A stretch of 64,000 bases of DNA from Boswellia sacra (taxonomy: Eukaryota > Streptophyta > Magnoliopsida > Sapindales > Burseraceae). The notes beneath the pieces were generated by a model that saw nothing but the letters and a program-made list of their open reading frames with translations, did not search any database and was not told the DNA's origin. Made by a program: the position numbers and the translations under genes. This document shows, piece by piece, positions 25,401 to 37,422 of this stretch. Location of the stretch: assembly GCA_013180625.2 (NCBI GenBank), contig SNVD02009763.1:186001-250000 (forward strand), in the 5' to 3' direction. Within the stretch, counting starts at the first letter, position 1. Each line of letters starts with the position of its first letter.

Positions 25401-25906
25401 GTTTCTCTAATGATCTTCTCATTAATTTGGCCGCGGAATCGATTCCAACTATTCCACCTATATATGCCAAATATGTGACTCAGTTGATAGGGAAGACAAA
25501 CTATCATCATTAGATGTTGATTTTGTTACAATCAACTTCCATTAACCGTTTATGCAAAACAAAATATGTTGTGCAAAACCATAATCTTTTACTACTCGTC
25601 ACAACATTCATGTATAAACTTGACCTAAAACAACCATCTTAAGCTCAAACTTAGCTTTAGTTACAAATTACACAAGAATCTGTCGATGAGGGAATCGTTG
25701 TGCAGAAAAGTAACAGCTTGTATATATGCACTGAGAGAGGAGTGAGTCCAAGACCCGTTACTGAGCGGATTTCTGCTACCATTTCCATTGCCATTGCTGC
25801 TTGCAGAACGTAGAAGTTTGAGGCAAACTACGTGGAAGTGGTTGAAGGCTAGGCTGAAGAGAATTAAACATAGGAGCAAGCAAGGAGCATAGCATCTATC
25901 CATCAC
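22465..25906 (-). pseudogene. Alpha-galactosidase (GH27) pseudogene
   Basis: Scattered exons of a plant alpha-galactosidase lie in order on the minus strand. At 25906-25740 a signal-peptide-like start (CLLLCLILFSLAF) leads to NPLSNG, then a shifted frame reading LGLTP, where the family has NGLGLTPPMG. At about 25450-25380 is WNSWNRFRGQINEKIIRETG (family GWNSWNHFxCNINExIIRETA). At about 23210-23102 is [20 protein letters not shown] followed by [15 protein letters not shown], ending at a good donor. At about 22620-22465 is the C-terminal beta domain, IWAAPLSGNRIVVLIENR and later EARDLWEL, ending in a stop. I could not find the exons with the catalytic aspartates (YVNLDDCW region and the acid/base Asp), and the first exon is frameshifted, so the gene is dead. 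Intact members hydrolyse galacto-oligosaccharides in the apoplast or vacuole. Confidence 0.85.
24245..25080. mobile_element. Possible hAT-type MITE within the alpha-galactosidase pseudogene
   Basis: A very AT-rich block is bounded by GCTTTTGAGCTGCTTC-like sequence on the left and, on the right, by AGCAAAAGC and later TTTCTTAAAGCTG. Such AAAAGC/AGCTTTT-rich ends are common in plant hAT MITEs. Exact termini and target duplication were not resolved, so this is tentative. An (AT)n run at about 25038-25060 sits at its right edge. Confidence 0.35.
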
Positions 25907-26798
25907 AATTCACTTCACACTAGCTTATGCCCAAGTATTTAGGTGCAAACCTGCAAGAAAACAGTGCTTTACAGTTGTACGCATGCTGCCGCAAATGCTC
26001 TCTGCAAGAATTTGCCATTTACAATATCTAAAGCTAGCTAGATTATGGACTCAAGAATTCATACTTCCGACAACACAAAAAAATAAATAACCAACTGCTA
26101 CCGTGTAAGAGAGAGTCGCGATTGGTGAGACTAATTTACTTACAATATTAACCTTAGGTACCTGATGATCGAACTTGGAACTGGAGTTTCTTAGTATATA
26201 ATAGTGCCGCTTCATGTTGTCACTTCGGAAACAAGCAAAATTAACTATAAAAATGCAAGTTGCAGCAGTCCACACCGACAATGCAGCATAGTTTCTGAAT
26301 TTTTTTTTTAATCAACCATGCCAAAAATGAATTGATTTATGTCATTAATTAATGGGATCTTAATTCTATCCCCAAGTAATAACTTTATCTAGCTCATGTA
26401 CCCTATGCACCCAGATCCAGGATTAACGTAGAATCCAGTGAAATCAGACCAAGGATGAAGATCTCTAATTCAACTCAAACCTCGAACTTTTCATGCTGTA
26501 TGTACATGATATTAAAGTCACAATATAATAGCAGAGCGAATTGACTATCCTGAAAAAACCGTGCCTATAAGCAGCCATATCTATTAGAATTAACAAAATT
26601 CTACACTGAAGCATTTCAATGAAAATAAGATCCAGGATGCATCGAATATCTCTTCCTGTTGAAAACGTGAAAAGAATCACTCATTGTCTTAAAGACGCTT
26701 CTACAAAATTTACCTGAAGTAACACCACAGGAGCCTCATATTGGCCACATTTGAGCCCCCACAGTTAACAAAATAAAAAAAAAAAGGCGGGCTTCATT
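25907..26798. other. Spacer and ILP1-like 3' UTR
   Basis: No gene recognised. The part nearest 26798 probably holds the 3' UTR of the minus-strand ILP1-like gene. Confidence 0.4.
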
Positions 26799-28941
26799 TC
26801 ACAAAGCCTCCTTGAGACGGAATGTCCTAGCTATGTCCCTAGCATTGTCGTACTCATTGAGCTCAACCAGCATCTTCTTCAGCCGACGGGCAAGTCCACC
26901 AGTCTCATTCTCAGTCACGCCTGCTGAACGTTTCTTTTCCAGAGTCTTTCCCAGTGATAGCATGTAATCAACCAGGGGTTGCAACTTCCGGCTTCGGCTT
27001 CCAGAGACGCTTGGACCTGTCCACACCCCAGATAAGGAAGCAACGATTCTTTCAGTTCTCATGATTGCATCATGAATGTTTGATGTGATGCTTCTAACAT
27101 GAGGTAAAACTTTTCTACACAAAAGCTCATCAAGAGCAAGCTCCTCTAAAATTGGCAATGCCAGGATTTCTTTCCACAGGCAGATGTTTCTCATCAACCG
27201 AACAGACATCCCAAACCGATATGCGGCAAGCCGTGCTGCATTGGGAACAGCATTCATTACAAGTGGGTTCCATGTTGGGACCATAAGGTTAGAAACAGCT
27301 TCAGCCAGACGGGTACGAATAGCAAGTAATAACTCTGCTAGAGCCTCACTGGAAGTAGGAACATAAGTTATAACCAAAGTTGTGGCAGAAACAGCATTCC
27401 TCGTCTCTTGTGTACTAAGCATGTCCCAACAGTGAGCAATTTCATGGTGCAAAATTGGAATTGCAACCTTTTCCACCAGTGTTGGAACCAGGTTAGCATC
27501 AGCATCATCAGGGGCAAAATCTCTCCCAGCTTCAGGCAAACCATAATTGAATAGCAGAGAATGCCACTTCATATCAGAGAAATCTGCATCCTCATGTAAA
27601 GGGTCCCACTTTAAGAGTTCCAGCCTTACATATGGTGACAAGATAGCAGGAGCACTTAGTGACATGTAAGCATCACGATAGGTTGATGAATAATCTCTTT
27701 TCCATTTTTCAAACTTTTCTTTAACCAATGAAAGTTGCGAATATTCCTCAGATGCATCACTGAAAATTAGATCAGCAGTCTGGAGCAACTGCTCACGGTT
27801 TGACTTGTATGCAGAGCTTTCACTGTCGCTTTCATCAGTGCTTGATTCTCCTTCCATTTTCTGATAGGAGCTGTCCATATCCATGGATGATAATCGCTTT
27901 GAATCAGATCGAGCTCTCCTGCGTTGGCGTGCTTCAGCCCTCCGCGACATATCCATCCGTTTCTGCAGGTTCATATCTCTACCAAATTCATCTAACTTCA
28001 CTTGTAGATTACTTTGTTCTCTAAAAGCAGAGGAGGCAGCCTGTGCTGCACTTTTGGCTGCAGCAATCATTGCAGTACTGTTACCACGTTCATTGAAAAC
28101 TGTCACAGCTGCTTTTACAGCTACTTCTACCTCCATCATTTCATCGTCATTATCAGCAGCTCTTCTCTCTAAGGTAGTGGATGCACGTTCTTCATGGAGT
28201 TTCTGCATCTGTTCTTCAAGTTCCTCTATGAAGGGAGCTTTATGCTGAAAGAAGAAAATTACAAAACACTTATAAGAATAGATCACCCATGAATAGCTCC
28301 AGCCACAGAACCTAAATAAACATACAAAAATAACAAGACAACAGAACATTTAACAATGCTAATAACCACTGATAACATGCCCACGAAAATTTTGATTCTG
28401 AGAAATTAAGAGCTTATGGCATGCAAACATCAGTCATTTGTTTTATGTCGAAGAATATTAGCACATATAAGTCCAACTTCCACTATCTACTTACTACAAA
28501 AGCCAGGTGGGGGTTTATAATCCAAAGCCTTTTAGCCACCAGCAAATGTAGTTCAAAGTTACTAGTCATATTCTGAGAGACACTAAATGTAGGCAAAGAG
28601 GAAAATTTTTTCCTCCAGGTGATGTGTGTGCAAGCAGGGGACATTTTTTTCAGAGAAAATAACTAGACTAGCCAGGCAATTATGCGGTCCTAGAACCAAA
28701 CATTGTGTATCCAACATCACCTGAACCTACATTAATCATTTACTCAATTTTGTGATTCCTTATATATCATGTAAAAATTTCAGTCGGAATTGACTTTGCA
28801 AATGAGTATACTGAAATCCTCCCACTTTGCTATCATCTATCCTTGGTAAAGATATTAACATAATATGCAGCTAAAGAAAACCACAGAACTTAATGTGTAA
28901 CTTATCAAGAGAAAGGTCCATTTTGATCAAGATGACAGAGA

Positions 28942-28991
<50 letters not shown>

Positions 28992-31477
28992 ACAGGGAGA
29001 CCTAGAGCCTGTAAAGAACCAATGAACCATGCACACATAGCAATGCAGGAAATATAAGTAGATCAAAGCATACCTGCAAAAACTCACATATAACAGAAAC
29101 AAAGTCACGAAGCTTTTGCATAAAGAGGAACTTCTCACCAGCAGCAGATAGAGAACTTTCAAGTGCAGTAATATTCAAGAGTGAGGCAGACAAATCTTCA
29201 TCAGTCTTTGTCAGCGATGATACAGTTCTACCATGAGATTCCTGATAAGAAACAAAAGTCCGTATGTAATAGTAAGTATAGCAATTCATTTAAGATCATG
29301 TAACATCTTCTATAATTATCCCCTGCCAGAAACAAAGCTTGATGCCTTGGACAAATTTTAATTAAAATCTAAGAAGAAGCTATTAAGTGTTCCACAGTTA
29401 AGAATTGCATTTTCATTGACCAATCCTTACTGCAAAAATGAGGGGGAAAGCCTTAAAGGAAAAATAGAAAGCACTACCAAGTCTGCACAACAATAAGAGA
29501 TAAAACATAAAGATAATGCAGGCAAAGGAAAAGAACAAGGATGAAAGTAAAATGAAAATAAATAAATTAGCCCCTAGCCAAGCTAATCAAGTACACAATT
29601 CCCCGAAACTGACATGAAGAGTCTCCCACAAAATTTATAACTTTCAGATTTGAAATGAAAAAAACTCAATAATGATAAAACTAAAGAAGATAAGATTTCT
29701 TCAAAGGGCACAGATGGCCCTCCTACACCTAATGAGAAGACCCAATGCAGCATCCAAAAACCAGGAGATGGAACAAGTGTCCTTTATAGTTAAATTGTTA
29801 GTTGGATCTTTAAGATAATAATTTCAACAAGCAGCTTTAAAGCTTTCCTGGTAATGAAATATTTTTCTGGAATGTGCAGTATTTAGAGTTCATTAAGTCT
29901 AAATTGGGTCTAAAGTGAGTTATTAGGCCTACAGCATCGTTTATAGGAAGATTATTTTTCGGAATTTTGTAGAGCTTAAATCAATAAAGATCTGACTTAA
30001 ATTCCTTAGAGTGATTTGTTTAATTATCTTCTAGTTCAGTTTCTTTCCTATCTAAATACCAGAAAACTGATTCAAATAAGTGTTCGGTTGATTATTAGTC
30101 TTCGAGCTCATCTTGCTCCATTCATTAGTCCTCTTCTTACCACAAGAATTTACAATTTCCTCTTTAAACCTCCAACATTTCTTATTCAACGATTTGAACA
30201 GGTTCCTTACATACATTCGCATGATAAAAATCCTATCACTCTATAGACAACATCAGAAAAGGGATTTAAAACAACAAGCAATCAAATGAGATAGACTAAG
30301 AAAGAGCATATGACACAGCGAAACATACCTTGAGCCTATTGACATTATCCTTCAGAGCTTTCATGGCAGTCTCAGCTTTCTGAGCTATCGGCATCGTATC
30401 CAAACCTTGTGAACTCACTCCCATGCCTCCCCCAATGCTCGGAGGAGCAGGCGAACTATACATAGCCGCTGTGGCAGCTGTTGTTGGATACAAGAACTTC
30501 TGCTGCTGCTGCTGAGACATACTAATATTTGTACTAGCACTAGAAACAACCCTAGCAGACCCATCATCCATTCTCTTCCCTAACCCCTTCCTCACTTGCT
30601 CCTCTTCCCACATCTTCGCAACTTCATCTTCATCATCATATTCATCAACCTGCACACTTCTATTCACGTCCTTTCGAACAATCACCAGCCTCTCATCCGC
30701 ATCCTCATCATCATCATCCTCGAAAACACCCTTCTTCTTCTTACCACCATCCACCTTCTCTCCAAACATTGCCATTCGCCTCGGAAACTCCGGTTCCTCA
30801 TCACTCAAACCCTCTGCACCCCCATGATGCTCAGTCCCTCCATCCAAGGATATGTAATCAGGCGCCTTGGCACGTGACTGCCTCAACCTTTCCCTCTTCG
30901 CCCTAATTGCCTCAATTGTAGCCCTATCAGGAATCAACCCAGATGGGTCCTTCCCTATCCCAATCCCCATGGACGCAAATCGCTTCTCCGTATCATCCTT
31001 ATTGGTATCACCAGGCTCAGAATCGGAATCCGAAGAATCCGGGGAAGGTTTGGTTTGAAGTGGGGTGGAATCCTGAGGCTTGAGAAGGCCTTTGAGGACG
31101 ATTCTGGGTTCAGCAGAGGAGGGTTTGGAGGAGGGGGCAGCTAGGGTTTTGGTGTTCTTTTGAAGTTCGAGGAGAGCTTCTTTGGTGTACGTGCCAGCTT
31201 GGGGTTGGACATTGGAGAGAAGAGGGGTTGACGAACGGTCCTTGACGGAGCTTATCTTGTGGGAAGAGGAGGGTTTGCTGAGACGAGAAGAGGGTTTCTT
31301 TTTTTCTCGATTGAGAGCTGCCGGGGTTTCTTCTTCGTCATCTGCGAAGCTGAGGAGTTTCTTAGGTTTAGAAGAGGGTTTTTTTGTGGTGGTGGCAGCG
31401 GAGGGAGTGTCGTTGGTGTTGTCATCTTCATCATCGTCGCCGCGACGGCGGAAGTTTCTAGCTCTGGAGCTGCTCAT
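26799..31477 (-). CDS. ILP1: ILP1-like GCFC/PAXBP1-family nuclear protein, 3 exons, 920 aa
   Basis: Homologue of Arabidopsis ILP1 (INCREASED LEVEL OF POLYPLOIDY1), the plant relative of animal PAXBP1/GCFC1. Family work links it to endoreduplication control and spliceosome-associated function. Minus-strand exons are 31477-30329, 29241-29074 and 28244-26799, giving 383+56+481 residues with GT-AG introns and no frame break. The N-terminus is basic and disordered (ARNFRRRGDDDEDD), followed by the conserved PQAGTYTKEALLELQKNT and APDYISLDGGTEH. The middle holds LTKTDEDLSASLLNITALES and a coiled coil (HKAPFIEELEEQMQKLHEER). The C-terminal GCFC domain contains WKRDYSSTYRDAYMSL, SPYVRLELLKWDPL, APDDADANLVPTLVEKVAIP and HVRSITSNIHDAIMRTERI. 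The start at 31477 (MSSSRARNF) fits the family; an in-frame ATG at 31507 would add 10 residues. Introns 1 and 2 are 1087 and 829 bp. Confidence 0.95.
28935..28987. repeat. GA microsatellite in ILP1-like intron 2
   Basis: A run of AG dinucleotides about 53 bp long, interrupted once by ACAG, lies on the plus strand inside the second intron. It would be a length-variable marker. Confidence 0.95.
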
Positions 31478-34400
31478 GCTTATGCTGTTAAGGAAAGGAA
31501 GATTCAAACTTCAATTCACTCTCTTCTCCTCTCCTCCTTGGTTCTCAAGAGACTCCCCCCGCAACGATACTGGGTCGGCATCGTTGCATTTTAAATAAAA
31601 AGAGCCAAAAACAAAAAATAAAATAAAATTCTTCTCATTTTTGGTGAAATTTTTTTACATTGATAAAATTATACAAAAGTTTTTATTTGTTATGAAAAAT
31701 GAAAATGTTTTTAAACGATTTTTAGCTGAAGTCAGCCATTGAAGAGATAGTTACTATCAATTAGTGCTTTTATTTTGTTTTGCTGAACTTAACAAAAAAA
31801 ATTAAAAATTAAATTTACAATGATAAGCCTTCAAAATAGCAATCACACATTGAAATTGAACAATTATAAATTTTATTGATCCCCATTTCTAAGGTTTTAG
31901 TAATATTAAATTATATAATTAAGGAATATTAGTGCTTGTTTTGTTTTAAAATTTTAAGCGATATAAACAAACAAACAAATATATGGTATAATAATGTAAC
32001 AATTAACTCCTGGCACTGGGCTAAGACCGAACGCTCTGAAACGGATTTCAGTCTAGAATCGTTAAGGAAGGTCATTGGTCCATTAGTACAAGGCTTTTTG
32101 AGAAACCCAAAACAAATTTCATTTAAGTTAATATTTTACTTTCTTAAAGCAAAATGAATTATGAATATTTTGAAAAATAAAAAAGTGTCTTTTTCTAAAA
32201 TTTAGTGGCATTTAAGCTAGGATAGTTTAGTAGTGGATTTGATACATTACCGGATGCCTTATACTTGGCATTTTGATGACGCAACACAAGTGAATCAAAT
32301 TAGTTTACTTTTAAAAAAGAAGTGCATTTGATACTATTATAATCTTCTTTTCATTTAACCCAATAGCTTTGTACTATATCCACAACACTTTATTTACGTG
32401 GATAATTTCTTTTTTAGTTAACATTTATTCATTCGCCAATATCGAATTGGATCATATAGCACATCAATGACGTTTCAAATGGTGCACATAATTTTTTTTT
32501 TAAATTAAAACATATTAAAATAAATTTATTGTTAATAGGACAGTAATCTATTGTAAATGTTTTAATTATTCACAATTTTATTTTGTTAATTTGTAAATAG
32601 TATAAGACGTTGGTAAATAGTAATTTCTGCTCAACAAAGTCGTAAATTACATTGACAAGAACTATGTAATATTGTAATTGTCTTTTTTGTCCCGCTCGGA
32701 TTTTACATTGAACAAGTGAAAGCAAAATTTTTTCTACTCTTAATCACTGTATTTTTTTTATGTTCTCGGCCTAACTTTTTCGGTTTTCAGACTCTTGAAG
32801 TGTGTTCGTTTATGAATCCGATATTTTCATATTCAATTGAATTTAGAAACATGTAGTTGATTTTAAATTATTTTGAATTTTAAAAAAGATATATGGTTGA
32901 GATTGAATATAAATTATATTAAAAAATATACAATACAAAAAATAAAATTTAGATTTATAAATGAACAAAGCCTCAGAATTCGCAAAAAAGTTGTTCTTTC
33001 TTGTTTTTTATTTTCATTTTCGTAAACCAAAACTTTTTCCTTTTTGCCCCAAACTTTACCCGTAGAAAAATAAATAGTGCAGGCCCCATCTTTTTTCGTT
33101 TATTGTGCTTCTCTTTTCAAATGTAATTCTTCGTCCTCTCTCTGTTTTCTGCACTAATACATCTTCTCACACTGTACTTTTAAATTTTGATACCAATAAC
33201 TCATTTTTAAAAACATATTTTGTTGTTTTCAAAATTTCAACTCAAGAATTCATTTTCAAACACATATTTTTAAAATAATTTTTAAATTTATATTTTAGAA
33301 ATTCATTTTCAAACGCATATCCGAACATAAAATAGTTTCTCTAAATCATATAAATTTATTTTTTAAATCATTTTAGAAATAAAAACACATAATGCATAAA
33401 AGAACACACCCAATATTTCTTATTAAGTTGATGCATTTGGCTTTTAATTGGAGGTGGTGTTGCAACATGCCATTGGAAAGTTGGGCTTTCCGTTTGTCTT
33501 TCATGCATAGATTCGATGTAATGCAGAGAGTAAATATATTGTTTGATCTTTGTTTTAATAAATTTGTCAACATGGAATGAGAGACAATTTTTGGCGCATT
33601 CTATTTCTTGGCTTGGCTTGGCTTTGATTTCAAATGGTTGGAAAAGTCGGATACTTGCTGCTCCTTGTAAGGTCCTGAAGTGGAATTAAAGAAAAGGAAA
33701 GTTAAGTATTGAAAAAGATGGATTATTACTTGAGTTGAGAAACAGAAGAGTGGGGCGCACACAGTTGGAGAGGAGAGGGAGAAGCAGAATCTGCGTCCCC
33801 GCACCAAAACAAGCGGAGGAGGACCCATTGGATTTGCATTTGATGATTGTAATCGTAATTGTGTCGGAATAGGCGACGATTGGGATGGTGTTCACCTTCC
33901 CACATTACAACTTTTTTTTATTCCAAGGCATTTCTTTTTCATTAAATATTAATGGACTGGACTGGATTTAGCTATATTCAAACAGGCATGAAACATGGTA
34001 TTTTGAAAAATCATTACTAAATTTTTCACCAATTTATATAAAAAAGCTCAGATATGATTTTTAGAAATTATTATTTTCATTTTAGGCAGAAAGTCTATCT
34101 TATCAAGTTAGCAATAATAATAATAATAACAATAATAATACGACAAACAATTTATAAGACTTGACGCGATAATAGAATATTATTAAATGGATAAAATTAT
34201 ATTAAAATAATAATATAATAATAATAATGTATTATTTGAATAACATAAATTTGTGGTTAAGAAAGCTAGAAAAAGGAAAAAGCGTCAAGTAATATTCCTT
34301 GTGAAGCGAATATCTCTCTATATCCCCGCATTAAAAATAATAATAAAAAAACGTTGTTGTTGCTTGCCTCAAATTTAAATTTACACACAAGCGAAGAGAA

Positions 34401-34633
34401 GAGCACACCTAACAACGAATTTATTTCCATCTGTCCACTCCATTTTCCACGTTTTCTTTACTTGGGTCGTAGGTGCCCATTGTTTTTGTGTGCTCCCATT
34501 CCCACCTACTACTTTCCTCTTCTTCACTTCCCGCTGCTCACAATAACACAAACCCATTCTCTCAATATTCACATCTTCTTTCTTTCTACTATTATTATTC
34601 TCTGCATTGCAGGCAAAGGTGAAGGTAAAGGTA
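31478..34633. other. Divergent promoter region between ILP1-like gene and pyruvate kinase
   Basis: About 3.1 kb, strongly AT-rich, lies between two divergently transcribed genes. No gene, RNA or mobile-element boundary was recognised. Small TAA/ATA-type microsatellites occur near 34110-34140 and 34195-34230. A CTATAT motif at about 34317-34322 and a pyrimidine-rich stretch at 34430-34610 could be the core promoter and 5' UTR of pyruvate kinase, but this is only suggestive. The short ORFs at 33.4-33.9 kb look like chance. Confidence 0.4.
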
Positions 34634-36898
34634 ATGGCCAATATAGACATTGCGGGAATATTGAAGGGTCTTTCGGATCACGATGGGCGGCTTCCCAAGA
34701 CCAAGATTGTGTGTACTCTTGGCCCTGCTTCACGTTCTGTTCCAATGCTGGAGAAGCTTCTCAGGGCTGGTATGAATGTTGCTCGCTTCAATTTCTCTCA
34801 CGGTACTCATGAATACCATCAAGAGACTCTCAACAACCTCAGAACTGCTATGCACAACACCCAGATCCTTTGTGCTGTCATGCTCGACACCAAGGCAACC
34901 CAACCTAACCTCCCTTACCTTCTCTCTTCTTATTTTCTTCTAGTCCATTTCAATGTCTCCTTTGTAATTTTAGAGTAATCATTTACTACTATTCTGATGT
35001 GCGTTTTCATTTCTGTTTCTGGATACAGGGACCTGAGATCCGAACTGGGTTTCTGAAGGATGGAAAGCCTATACAACTTAAGGAAGGTCAGGAAATTACC
35101 ATAACTACCGATTACACCATCAAGGGCAATGAGGAAATGATCTCCATGAGCTACAAAAAGCTGCCTGTGGATGTCAAGCCTGGGAATATCATCTTGTGTG
35201 CAGATGGCACCATTACCTTTACTGTTTTGTCTTGTGATCCTAAAGCTGGGACTGTGAGATGCCGTTGTCAGAACACTGCAATGCTAGGGGAGAGAAAGAA
35301 TGTCAATCTTCCTGGTGTTGTGGTGGATCTGCCCACACTTACGGAGAAGGATAAGGAAGATATCTTGCAATGGGGTGTTCCAAATAAGATTGACATGATT
35401 GCTCTCTCTTTTGTACGCAAGGGTTCAGATCTTGTTCATGTTCGTAAGGTCCTTGGGCCCCATGCCAAGTATATTCAGTTAATGTCAAAGGTACATATAT
35501 TTTATTGCTTTATATATTTAATTTTCAAGGTGTTTGTATAATGAAGTAGCTTATTTTTGCTTATGTGATGGATATAGTTTTGTTAACTAGGATTTACATT
35601 TAATTGGTGTCATTGTCTGGTTCTGTATTGACTTGAACTCAAAAGCACTCAAAAGCTTAAGCTGGTGGGGTATATACACCCTCTCACATGGAAGGCCTCA
35701 CAACCTCTTTTGGGTATCGTTAGGTCCAATAGCTTTAATACCTGTTAGGTTTGTCGCTTTACCTACCTAAGAGCTTAAGCTAGTAGATCAGTACTCAATA
35801 TTAGTTTTATAATTCGTGAAATAATATTATTGTAATTGATGAGTATTATATACTTATAAGGTGCAGGTTTCTCTGTTTATTGAGTTTATGCTTTATATGC
35901 TGATTTTCGCTAAGCCTGGGTTGTGCTGCCTCCACAGGCATGATAATCCTCATTGTTAAAAACTTGCTTTTTCTTTTTTCAAAAGAGATTATTCCTGCTG
36001 ATGCAGTCACCCGCTTGGTGGTTTAGTTATATCAGGGTTAATTTGTTGGTTAGCTAATGTTTAGTTTCATTTGTAATTTTCTTAGATTGAGAACCAAGAG
36101 GGAGTTATTAATTTTGATGAGATCTTGCGTGAAACTGACTCATATATGGTTGCCCGAGGTGATCTTGGAATGGAGATTCCAGTTGAGAAGATATTCCTGG
36201 CACAAAAGATGATGATATACAAGTGCAATCTTGTGGGAAAGCCGGTTGTCACAGCCACACAGATGCTTGAATCAATGATTAAATCTCCCCGGCCAACCCG
36301 TGCTGAAGCTACTGATGTTGCTAATGCTGTCCTTGATGGCACTGATTGTGTAATGCTTAGTGGTGAGAGTGCGGCTGGAGCATATCCCGAGCTTGCTGTG
36401 AAGATCATGCGTCGAATTTGCATTGAGGCAGAATCCTCTCTTGATTATGGGGCTATCTTTAAAGAGATGATAAGATCGACTCCACTCCCTATGAGCCCAT
36501 TGGAGAGCCTTGCATCGTCAGCTGTTAGAACAGCGAACAAGGCTAAAGCAAAACTCATTGTTGTGCTGACACGTGGTGGTACAACAGCTAAGCTGGTTGC
36601 CAAGTACAGACCAGCTGTTCCTATCCTGTCTGTAGTTGTCCCGGTCTTGACAACTGATTCATTTGATTGGACCTGCAGTGATGAAACCCCAGCAAGGCAT
36701 AGTCTGATATACAGGGGCTTGATTCCTATACTGGGAGAGGGATCTGCCAAGGCCACAGATGCAGAATCTACTGAAGTTATTCTGGAAGCAGCTCTGACGT
36801 CTGCAACAGAGAAGGGGTTGTGCAAATCTGGTGATGCAGTTGTGGCCCTTCATCGTATCGGAGGTGCTTCCGTTATTAAGATATGCAGAGTGAAATGA
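34634..36898 (+). CDS. Pyruvate kinase, cytosolic, 3 exons, 511 aa
   Basis: Transfers phosphate from phosphoenolpyruvate to ADP in the last step of glycolysis. Exons are 34634-34894, 35029-35490 and 36086-36898, giving 87+154+270 residues in one frame. The start at 34634 (MANIDIAGIL) matches the cytosolic family N-terminus. An upstream in-frame ATG at 34607 would add 9 residues (MQAKVKVKV) that are not family-like. Visible motifs are KTKIVCTLGPASRS, NVARFNFSHGTHEYH (monovalent cation and substrate region), LDTKGPEIRTG across the first junction, SFVRKGSDL, VARGDLGMEIP (metal-binding Glu/Asp), ATQMLESMIKSPRPTRAEAT and the C-terminal DAVVALHRIGGASVIKI. The length is normal and no transit peptide is present. 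Intron 1 starts GC, not GT (AAG/GCAACC), and ends CAG. Intron 2 is GT-AG. The gene is divergent from the ILP1-like gene. Confidence 0.96.
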
Positions 36899-37422
36899 AG
36901 TGGACTTTGCAAATGTCTTGGGTAGTTTTCTTCAAGAGGCAGTAATCCAAGTTGGATTATTATTTTGCTTTCGAAATCTCTTTTATGCTAATGCTGTCTT
37001 GCCTTAGAAGGTAGTTGAGGATTAGAATATTTCCCTTGTGTACTCAGTTGTGTTACACTATACCCTTTTTATTGTGTGGTTCTGTCCAATGTTGTTTACT
37101 TAGCTAAGAATGCTTGTGCAATTTATTGCTTGGTTGATTGGTGTCTGAAGAAGAGTTTTTTTTTGTTAGTAGTTCTGGTAATAGTTTATCAGTTAGATGT
37201 TTTACCGGTCTTGGTTTTTAATTATTCGTCGAATGTTCGCTGACTTTGCCAAATATTTAGTGAGTGGTAACTAGCGGCGCCAGTGAATGACTCCGAATCT
37301 AGTTCACTTGGGTGGATGTTTGCCGGTTCTTGTTAATGATTTTCCAAACGGAAACTTTGGGTTGTCAATAAAATTTTTCAGTTTTTCGCTTTGTTTAAAA
37401 AGTTAAGCTCGTGCATACGGGG
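36899..37422. other. Pyruvate kinase 3' UTR and spacer
   Basis: The 3' flank contains AATAAA at about 37367-37372, which may serve as a polyadenylation signal. No other gene is seen before the start of duplicated unit A. Confidence 0.45.

Noticed and set aside
28935..28987. GA repeat as a possible CRISPR-like or regulatory array
   Set aside because: Simple dinucleotide microsatellite in an intron; no spacers.
30596..31598. Several plus-strand frames opposite ILP1-like exon 1
   Set aside because: They are antisense shadows of a GC-richer coding exon.
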